Shown here piece after piece: positions 7,294 through 11,242 of a stretch of DNA of 11,242 bases. The stretch is from JAZTZP01 sp045637525. GTDB lineage: Bacteria; Bacillota; Clostridia; UBA1381. The notes below the pieces were generated by a model that saw nothing but the letters and a program-made list of their open reading frames with translations, had not been told where the DNA came from and did no database searches. Where the stretch lies: contig JAZTZP010000013.1 of assembly GCA_045637525.1 (NCBI GenBank), positions 1 to 11,242 on the forward strand, in the 5' to 3' direction. A program made the position numbers and the translations under genes. Each line of letters starts with the position of its first letter. The first letter of the stretch is position 1.

Positions 7294-7322
7294 ATTATAT
7301 CAAATATGTTAGAAATTTAACA
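7294..7322 (-). promoter_or_regulatory. Promoter of the hydrogenase operon, extended -10 type
   Basis: On the minus strand a perfect TATAAT (7294-7299) is preceded by TGA, giving the extended motif TGnTATAAT. The -35 position at 17-base spacing reads TGTTAA (7317-7322), which is poor, as usual for extended -10 promoters. AT-rich tracts lie further upstream. The start of transcription would be near 7287, giving a leader of about 77 bases. It is the only good promoter seen before hndA. Confidence 0.72.
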
Positions 7323-7323
7323 G
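7306..7323. promoter_or_regulatory. Putative Rex (NADH/NAD+ redox repressor) operator
   Basis: The core TGTTAGAAATTTAACA at 7307-7322 fits the clostridial Rex consensus TTGTTAANNNNTTAACAA at 11 of 14 defined positions over 7306-7323. It overlaps the -35 region and spacer of the hydrogenase promoter, an ideal place for repression. Rex leaves DNA when NADH rises, so this would switch on an NADH-oxidising hydrogenase when reducing power accumulates. Rex itself is not in the window; the assignment rests on the motif and the gene function. Confidence 0.68.
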
Positions 7324-7460
7324 TCTTTTTTGAAATTTTTTTGTAGAAAATTTAAGTCTTTTTTTGTGTATTTTTAATAAATCTGTACAAAACTCATGAA
7401 ATTTATGGAAATATAGGTTTTATCAGTAATTTTTTTGTTAATTTAAAGGCCGGAAATTAA
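7324..7460. other. AT-rich intergenic stretch with no gene
   Basis: This part of the 318-bp gap between hndA and the spore protein gene is very rich in A and T tracts and has no ORF with a ribosome binding site. The A/T runs just upstream of the hydrogenase promoter could act as an UP element. I see nothing else supportable here. Confidence 0.6.
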
Positions 7461-7494
7461 AACAGACGACCGTAATAAGCTTCAGCCGCCTGTT
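7454..7494 (-). terminator. Intrinsic terminator of the spore protein gene
   Basis: Read on the minus strand, AACAGGCGGC (7485-7494) pairs with GTCGTCTGTT (7461-7470): ten base pairs including two G-U pairs, and a 14-base loop. The tail that follows is TTAATTT, after TT inside the stem. It lies 34 bp after the spore protein stop codon and well before the hydrogenase promoter, so it separates the two units. Confidence 0.78.
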
Positions 7495-7528
7495 ATATCA
7501 ATATACCCTCTTTTTAAATCATAAAACC

Positions 7529-7705
7529 TTATTTAAGATTTTTTTCATAAGATTCTATCATCTTTTTCACCATACGTCCGCCAACGCTTCCGGCTTCCTT
7601 TGCTGTAAGTCCGCCGTTATAGCCTTTTTCCAGATCAACGCCAAGCTCACGAGCCGCTTCTGTCTTAAACTGTTCCAACGCCTGTTTTCTACTCTTATCT
7701 GACAT
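7529..7705 (-). CDS. Alpha/beta-type small acid-soluble spore protein (SASP)
   Basis: The 58-residue protein has both signature blocks of alpha/beta SASPs: TEAARELGV near 15-23 and GGLTAKEAGSVGGRMVKKMIESYE near 31-54. These proteins coat and protect spore DNA and are degraded by the GPR protease at germination, which cuts after the glutamate of the first block (E16 here). The residue after the cut is alanine (A17), where isoleucine, valine or phenylalanine is usual. The ATG at 7705 starts the typical MSDKSRKQ end. A TTG at 7732 would add nine residues with no match to the family and place the GGAAAGG within the gene; GAAAGG lies a rather long 14 bases before 7705. It is single-copy here with its own terminator. 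It shows that the organism, or a recent ancestor, forms spores. Confidence 0.93.
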   Translation of the reverse strand: MSDKSRKQALEQFKTEAARELGVDLEKGYNGGLTAKEAGSVGGRMVKKMIESYEKNLK

Positions 7706-7842
7706 GATTAAAAACCAAACCTTTCCGCCCAAAAAACTTTAACCGGGCATAATCAAATTACATTTAAGGCAATCATATAACCTTCAATAATAATTTATCC
7801 CGAAAGTTTTTTTGTATTCAATGAAATAAATGGAATTCAGGT

Positions 7843-7883
7843 TAAAAAAATCCTCTGCCAAAAATTAAAAGCAAAGGATTTTT
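7843..7883 (-). terminator. Intrinsic terminator downstream of the DUF1015 gene
   Basis: Minus-strand arms AAAAATCCTTTGC (7871-7883) and GCAGAGGATTTTT (7846-7858) form 13 base pairs with one G-U pair and a 12-base loop. T residues continue beyond the stem, giving a run of seven. It is 55 bp after the DUF1015 stop codon. The A-tract on the other side means it could also work for plus-strand transcripts. Confidence 0.85.
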
Positions 7884-7896
7884 CATTTCAGGGAAT

Positions 7897-7930
7897 CTCT
7901 GATAATTCAGCGTGCGGGGAATTTTCAGAG
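7897..7930. repeat. Imperfect 12-bp inverted repeat just after the DUF1015 stop codon
   Basis: CTCTGATAATTC (7897-7908) and GAATTTTCAGAG (7919-7930) pair with one mismatch around a ten-base loop rich in G and C. There is no U-run, so it is not itself a classic terminator. It precedes the terminator at 7843-7883 by 13 bases, so the DUF1015 transcript would end in two tandem hairpins. A role in 3' end stability is inference. Confidence 0.6.
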
Positions 7931-7937
7931 GTTGCCT

Positions 7938-9248
7938 TTATTCATTAAGGTCATAGAACCGATGTATAACAACGCCGGTTGCCGGCTTCGGGAATATGCA
8001 TACCGAATGCTTCGGCATCTTTTCGCCTGCCACAGTAACGCCGCTTACCTGATTGAGCTTTACCGGATTTAACATAAACATACATCCGTATTCGTGAGCC
8101 TCAACACAGCGCACACCATACTCCGCACTCCTTGTATAATCAACGCGGGCGCTCATCGTCTCATCATCTCTTATATTTAAAAGCTCTTCAAAAATAAGCT
8201 TATTAAGAACGGTTATGTCAAGCGAACAGTAAATATCAGATTTGCCCGGCAATATCTCTTTTAAATAGCTATAATCCTTAAGGCTTAATCTGTAGAAATA
8301 ATCATCGCCGCAAAATAAAGCAATCTTCGTTTCACTGCGCTGAGTTGCAATCTGCTTACGCATGGTATTTACTATATTGTCATCCACTGTATCAACAATT
8401 ATCTTTTCTATTTTAAATCTGTCCTGGGCGTTGGAAATAAGGCCTTCCTCCCTGAATCCATTCGGGAACTTCACAAGACGGTGAACAGGAAGCTGACTCT
8501 TTCCGTTTTCATGCGCCTCGCAAAAATGTGCCAGAATGTAGTTATACGTATAGTCGGGATTATACTCCGGCTGTGATTTCATGTAATTTTTATACTCAAG
8601 TGCAGCCTCATATCTGTTATGACCGTCAACTATATATATAAGTCGGTCCGCAAAAAAATCCGAAATAATATTAATGGTAGGTGCGTATGTAATTTTCCAC
8701 ACTCTCTGGCAAAGACCGTCCGTTTCAAAACTAAAATCCGGCTCCTCCTCGCATATTTCAAGTATAAGATTTTTCATCTTACGCTCCGTATCAAGATACA
8801 TACAGCTTATCATACTGCCGTTTGCCTGAGTTGCTTTTATCATATTAAATCTGTCATTTTTCGAGTTTGTGCTCGGCTCTTCACACGGAGTAACAATCTT
8901 CTCGCTGTAATCCGTAAGCTCTAAAAGCCCAACAAATCCACGGTTATATCTTAGTTCATTGTTTATTATAACAGTCTGTTCATATAAATATATGGCAGGC
9001 TTTTTCTCGCGCACAAGAACTTGCTTTTCAATCCATTCGTCCATATGTCCGCGTGCCGTTTCATATATATCTTTTTCTCCTTCTGCATAAGGCGAAATAA
9101 ACCTTACCGCATTATATTCACTGCTTTTATAAAACTCATCCTTATTCTCACCTGAAATAGAATCGTACGGCGGAGCCATCACCATTCCTAAATTATCAAA
9201 TTTTTCCGGATTATAAATGTAACCTTTAAAAGGTATTACTTTTGCCAA
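7938..9248 (-). CDS. DUF1015 family protein, divergent member
   Basis: The 436-residue soluble protein (numbered from TTG at 9248) follows the DUF1015 pattern: APPYDSI at 25-31, TPCEEP at 120-125 with NDR at 131-133, VDGHNRYEAAL at 207-217, PVHRL at 254-258, and MPKHSVCIFPKPATG at 411-425. The biochemical function of the family is not established; in clostridia it is often found near serine biosynthesis genes, but none is here. Two positions that I recall as histidine in most members (PHE and DGHH) are cysteine and asparagine here, so activity may differ. GGAGGG at 9255-9260 lies six bases before the TTG at 9248, which begins with the usual AKVIPFKG; an ATG at 9254 touches the ribosome site and is less likely. 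It is a monocistronic gene with its own terminator. Confidence 0.85.
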   Translation of the reverse strand: MAKVIPFKGYIYNPEKFDNLGMVMAPPYDSISGENKDEFYKSSEYNAVRFISPYAEGEKDIYETARGHMDEWIEKQVLVREKKPAIYLYEQTVIINNELRYNRGFVGLLELTDYSEKIVTPCEEPSTNSKNDRFNMIKATQANGSMISCMYLDTERKMKNLILEICEEEPDFSFETDGLCQRVWKITYAPTINIISDFFADRLIYIVDGHNRYEAALEYKNYMKSQPEYNPDYTYNYILAHFCEAHENGKSQLPVHRLVKFPNGFREEGLISNAQDRFKIEKIIVDTVDDNIVNTMRKQIATQRSETKIALFCGDDYFYRLSLKDYSYLKEILPGKSDIYCSLDITVLNKLIFEELLNIRDDETMSARVDYTRSAEYGVRCVEAHEYGCMFMLNPVKLNQVSGVTVAGEKMPKHSVCIFPKPATGVVIHRFYDLNE

Positions 9249-9287
9249 TTTCATTCCCTCCAACTAAAAAAATCAAACAGTATGCAA

Positions 9288-9305
9288 TTTCTGTACAAAC
9301 AGAAA
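9288..9305. promoter_or_regulatory. 18-bp perfect palindrome upstream of the DUF1015 gene
   Basis: TTTCTGTacaaACAGAAA has seven-base arms around four bases, 39 bp before the DUF1015 start codon. It may be an operator for a dimeric regulator or a short hairpin in the leader. The regulator is unknown. No convincing sigma-A promoter could be placed beside it, so its relation to the start of transcription is open. Confidence 0.5.
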
Positions 9306-9383
9306 GATACATCATTGTCACACATTTATTTCATCGGTTAATCTTCCGTATTCCGTCACATAATATTGATGTAATCATCTGTT

Positions 9384-9415
9384 GCTCACGCTGATGACAC
9401 AAAAATTCAGTGAGC
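9384..9415 (+). promoter_or_regulatory. Leader hairpin next to the ribosome binding site of the small membrane protein gene
   Basis: GCTCAC plus TGA (9384-9394, with a two-base GC bulge) pairs with TCAGTGAGC (9407-9415), leaving a 12-base loop. It ends directly before the GGAAAGGAAG ribosome site (9416-9425) of the plus-strand ORF. It might stabilise the message or limit ribosome access. It could also be a DNA operator with GCTCAC/GTGAGC half-sites. Confidence 0.45.
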
Positions 9416-9431
9416 GGAAAGGAAGTATATT

Positions 9432-9608
9432 ATGAGTTATTCAAGCTTTGCAAAAGGTCTTGCAGCCGGCGTGGCAGTAGGTGGCGCCGCAGTTATGTTC
9501 GCACGCCCGATGTCTGAACGCCAGAAGCACCGTCTTCACAAAAAAACCGAGCATATGTTCAAAAACCTGAGTAATATCATCGATACTGCTCTTGAAATGC
9601 TTAAATAA
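9432..9608 (+). CDS. Small YtxH-like protein with one glycine/alanine-rich membrane segment
   Basis: This 58-codon ORF reads MSYSSFAKGLAAGVAV and continues with a hydrophobic, glycine- and alanine-rich stretch (about 6-24) that could cross the membrane once. It is followed by ARPMSERQKHRLHKK, a basic region, and a helical tail ending in DTALEMLK. The layout (short GA-rich helix, then a charged coil) resembles YtxH-type small proteins of Firmicutes; their molecular role is not established. AAGGA lies eight bases before the ATG, codon use looks ordinary, and no other frame is better here. It is the only gene on the plus strand and is divergent from the DUF1015 gene. A sporulation or envelope stress role is only a guess. 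Confidence 0.78.
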   Translation: MSYSSFAKGLAAGVAVGGAAVMFARPMSERQKHRLHKKTEHMFKNLSNIIDTALEMLK

Positions 9609-9633
9609 CAATGTACCGTATTATTTTCGCACT

Positions 9634-9682
9634 ATGCCGTTTTGCAAACTCTTGTCATAACCGAAGCCTTGCAAAGCGGTAT
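9634..9682. repeat. 14-bp inverted repeat between the small membrane protein gene and coaBC
   Basis: ATGCCGTTTTGCAA (9634-9647) and TTGCAAAGCGGTAT (9669-9682) pair over 14 positions with two G-U pairs in the plus-strand RNA, around a 21-base loop. Neither side carries a U-run, so it is not a standard intrinsic terminator, yet it lies between two converging genes where both transcripts should end. It may be a shared 3' structure or a mobile repeat. The rest of the 171-bp gap (9609-9779) holds nothing else that I can support. Confidence 0.6.
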
Positions 9683-9779
9683 CTACATAACAATTGTATT
9701 TCCTCTGTATCTTTTATTATACATACTATTCCCCAAAATTTCAATAGGCAAAATGAATAATTTACAAATTCTATACAAT

Positions 9780-10976
9780 CTACAAATTTGTGTCAAGATT
9801 TTGTACTATTTCATCTAAAATCCTGTGTGCTGTTTCGGTTTTCGTAAGCAGTGGAAGCTCTTTATTTCCGTTTTTTGTAATTATTGTAACAATATTGGTA
9901 TATTTTCCAAATCCTGCTCCGTCAATCTTTACGTTATTAGCAACAATCATATCGGCATTTTTAGATTCAAGCTTCTTTGTAGAATTTTCAATCATGTTTT
10001 CCGTTTCCATAGAAAAACCGCAAATAAACCGACTGCCTTTATTTTTACCTGTATACTTTAAAATATCCTCAGTTCTTTTAAGTTCTATACACATTTCGCC
10101 GTCTTTTTTCTTTATTTTGTTGTCGCTGACCGTAACAGGCGTATAATCGGCAACAGCGGCAGCTTTTATTATAATGTCATTTTTTTCATAATTTTGTTTA
10201 ACAGCCTCAAACATATCCGCCGCGCTCACTACGTCTGTCGGCTCGATGTATGAAGGTACCTGTACCTCACGTCTGCCGCTGATTAAAGTTACCTCCGCAC
10301 CGCGAAGATATGCCGCTCTTGCAAGCTCTACACCCATCGTGCCGGTAGAATGATTAGTTATAAACCTTACAGGATCAATCGCCTCACACGTAGCTCCGCA
10401 GGTCACAAGAACACACTTTCCGGCTAAATCCTTTTCATATGCGATTTCTTTTTCTATCGCCTCAAATAAAACAGACTCATCCGCAAGCTTTCCTTTTCCG
10501 ACATCGCCGCAGGCAAGACGTCCCGATGCCGGCTCAATTATCTCCCAGCCGTAACCTTCAAGCTTTTTCAGGTTATCCTGAACAACTCTGTTTTCATACA
10601 TATTTGTATTCATTGCAGGTGCAATCATGCACTTGCATTTACAAGCCATTACGGTAGTACTTAACATATCATCAGCAATCCCGTTTGCAATTTTGCCGAT
10701 AATGTTTGCAGACGCAGGCGCAATCAGACAAACATCTGCCTTTTGTGCAAGCGATATATGTTCTATATCAAAGTTAAAATTCCTGTCAAACGTATCGGTA
10801 ATACACTTTGTCCTTGTAAGACTTTCAAATGCTATCGGATTTATAAAATTAACGGCGTTTTTAGTCATAATAACATGAACCTCAGCTCCGCATTTTATAA
10901 GACGGCTGACAAGCCCGGCAGTCTTATAAGCAGCAACAGAACCGCAAACACCGATAAGAACAGTTTTTCCTTTCAT
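9780..10976 (-). CDS. coaBC: Bifunctional phosphopantothenoylcysteine decarboxylase / phosphopantothenate-cysteine ligase
   Basis: This cytoplasmic enzyme makes 4'-phosphopantetheine for coenzyme A: the C-terminal CoaB half joins 4'-phosphopantothenate to cysteine using CTP, and the N-terminal CoaC half is the FMN-dependent decarboxylase. The 398-residue length is normal. CoaC landmarks are GVCGSVAAYK (9-18), the active-site histidine in IEHIS (H73), APASANIIGKIANG (86-99), PAMNTNMYENR (N123) and SGRLACGDVGKGKL with C156. CoaB landmarks are GATCEAIDPVRFITN (194-208), KAAAVADYTP (271-280) and KIKK (287-290). The motif usually written NxSSGKMG reads NHSTGTMG (208-215) here, a mild departure. 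An AAAGGA lies ten bases before the ATG at 10976. The gene stands alone behind a strong promoter. Confidence 0.97.
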   Translation of the reverse strand: MKGKTVLIGVCGSVAAYKTAGLVSRLIKCGAEVHVIMTKNAVNFINPIAFESLTRTKCITDTFDRNFNFDIEHISLAQKADVCLIAPASANIIGKIANGIADDMLSTTVMACKCKCMIAPAMNTNMYENRVVQDNLKKLEGYGWEIIEPASGRLACGDVGKGKLADESVLFEAIEKEIAYEKDLAGKCVLVTCGATCEAIDPVRFITNHSTGTMGVELARAAYLRGAEVTLISGRREVQVPSYIEPTDVVSAADMFEAVKQNYEKNDIIIKAAAVADYTPVTVSDNKIKKKDGEMCIELKRTEDILKYTGKNKGSRFICGFSMETENMIENSTKKLESKNADMIVANNVKIDGAGFGKYTNIVTIITKNGNKELPLLTKTETAHRILDEIVQNLDTNL

Positions 10977-11037
10977 TCCTTTATCATCCTTTCATTTTAG
11001 GAAACACACAAAAAATTCCTGTTTATGCTTAATTTAT

Positions 11038-11066
11038 ATTATACGCTGTTTTATCGTCATTGTCAA
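11038..11066 (-). promoter_or_regulatory. Consensus sigma-A promoter of coaBC
   Basis: On the minus strand TTGACA (11061-11066) and TATAAT (11038-11043) are both perfect and separated by exactly 17 bases. Transcription should start near 11031, leaving a leader of about 55 bases before the coaBC ATG. No operator is evident, so constitutive strong expression is expected. Confidence 0.9.
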
Positions 11067-11104
11067 TACACAAAAGATGATTTTTGCAAAAAGACACATA
11101 AAAA

Positions 11105-11137
11105 TTATAGTTTAGCGGCATATCCGCTAAACTATAA
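11105..11137. repeat. Perfect 14-bp inverted repeat at the start of the hairpin array
   Basis: TTATAGTTTAGCGG (11105-11118) and CCGCTAAACTATAA (11124-11137) are exact inverted copies around five bases. It lies 38 bp upstream of the coaBC -35 element and two bases before the first GTGAAAT of the array. No U-run follows on either strand, although A-rich sequence lies to its left, so it could end minus-strand transcripts that come from outside the window. Confidence 0.8.
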
Positions 11138-11139
11138 TA

Positions 11140-11242
11140 GTGAAATATTTTGCTTTCAGCAAAATGTGAAATTCACACTTCGTGTGAGTGAAATCCATGC
11201 TTTGCATGGGTGAAATCTGTCGCCATGCGACAGGTTTCGGTA
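11140..11242 (+). repeat. Modular array of GTGAAAT repeats, each followed by a different short hairpin
   Basis: GTGAAAT occurs at 11140, 11166, 11188 and 11210. Each copy is followed at once by a perfect hairpin with a three-base loop: ATTTTGCT-TTC-AGCAAAAT (11147-11165), TCACAC-TTC-GTGTGA (11173-11187), CCATGC-TTT-GCATGG (11195-11209), CTGTCGC-CAT-GCGACAG (11217-11233). Stem sequences are unrelated but the layout is constant, with unit lengths of 26, 22, 22 and 24 bases. After the last hairpin the sequence becomes GTTTCGGTA, which may be the array edge or the beginning of a variant unit outside the window. No ORF runs through it. It is not a CRISPR array: the repeat is only 7 bases and the intervening pieces are self-complementary. 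Confidence 0.85.

Noticed and set aside
7785..7820. Sigma-G promoter for the spore protein gene (TGAATA at 7815-7820)
   Set aside because: The -35-like element is perfect, but the -10 region at 17-18 bases reads TAAATTA and not CATNNTA. It is mentioned only as a hint.
9315..9364. Sigma-A or sporulation promoter for the small plus-strand gene (TTGTCA at 9315-9320; CATAATAT near 9359)
   Set aside because: TTGTCA has only a weak TAATCT at 18 bases. CATAATAT resembles a mother-cell sigma -10, but no matching -35 is placed correctly. The evidence is too thin to annotate.
11140..11233. CRISPR array from regular GTGAAAT repeats
   Set aside because: The repeat is only 7 bases, intervals are 15-19 bases, and each interval is a self-complementary hairpin, not a foreign spacer. 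No cas genes are present.

Overview
The window looks like chromosome from an anaerobic, spore-forming Firmicute of the Clostridia, probably a gut Oscillospiraceae/Ruminococcaceae-like organism. The basis is a tetrameric NAD(H)-linked [FeFe] hydrogenase operon, an alpha/beta-type small acid-soluble spore protein, moderate-to-low G+C and AGGAGG-type ribosome binding sites. The genus assignment is inference. Nearly everything is on the minus strand. The only convincing plus-strand gene is a 58-codon ORF at 9432-9608.

Region 1 (7323 down to 1) is one long minus-strand operon. It begins at an extended -10 promoter whose -35 area is overlapped by a good match to the redox repressor Rex operator. 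The structural hydrogenase genes are hndA/nuoE-like (6722-7210), hndB-like (2551-2922), hndC/nuoF-like (735-2531) and the N-terminal part of hndD/hydA (cut by the window edge, 1-701). Between hndA and hndB sit six small genes: two DRTGG-domain proteins, an RsbW-like ATPase, a second GHKL ATPase, a PHP-type phosphoesterase and a second [FeFe] hydrogenase-like protein. In that last protein the four H-cluster cysteines remain, but the proton-relay cysteine is alanine, as in sensory hydrogenases. I read this as a catalytic NADH/ferredoxin-coupled hydrogenase packaged with its own H2 or redox sensing and signalling cassette.

Region 2 (7461-7705) holds the spore protein gene with its own intrinsic terminator. 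Region 3 (7843-9305) holds a divergent DUF1015 gene, two hairpins behind it (the second an intrinsic terminator) and an 18-bp palindrome in front of it. Region 4 (9384-9682) holds the small plus-strand YtxH-like membrane protein gene, a hairpin beside its ribosome binding site, and a long hairpin between it and coaBC.

Region 5 (9780-11066) is coaBC (bifunctional coenzyme A biosynthesis) with a textbook TTGACA-17-TATAAT promoter. Region 6 (11105 to the window end) is non-coding and unusual. It has a perfect 14-bp inverted repeat, then four different short perfect hairpins, each preceded by the same 7-mer GTGAAAT. This modular hairpin array continues to, and perhaps past, the right edge.

The best candidates for something poorly described are the signalling cassette nested inside the hydrogenase operon and the GTGAAAT-hairpin array.
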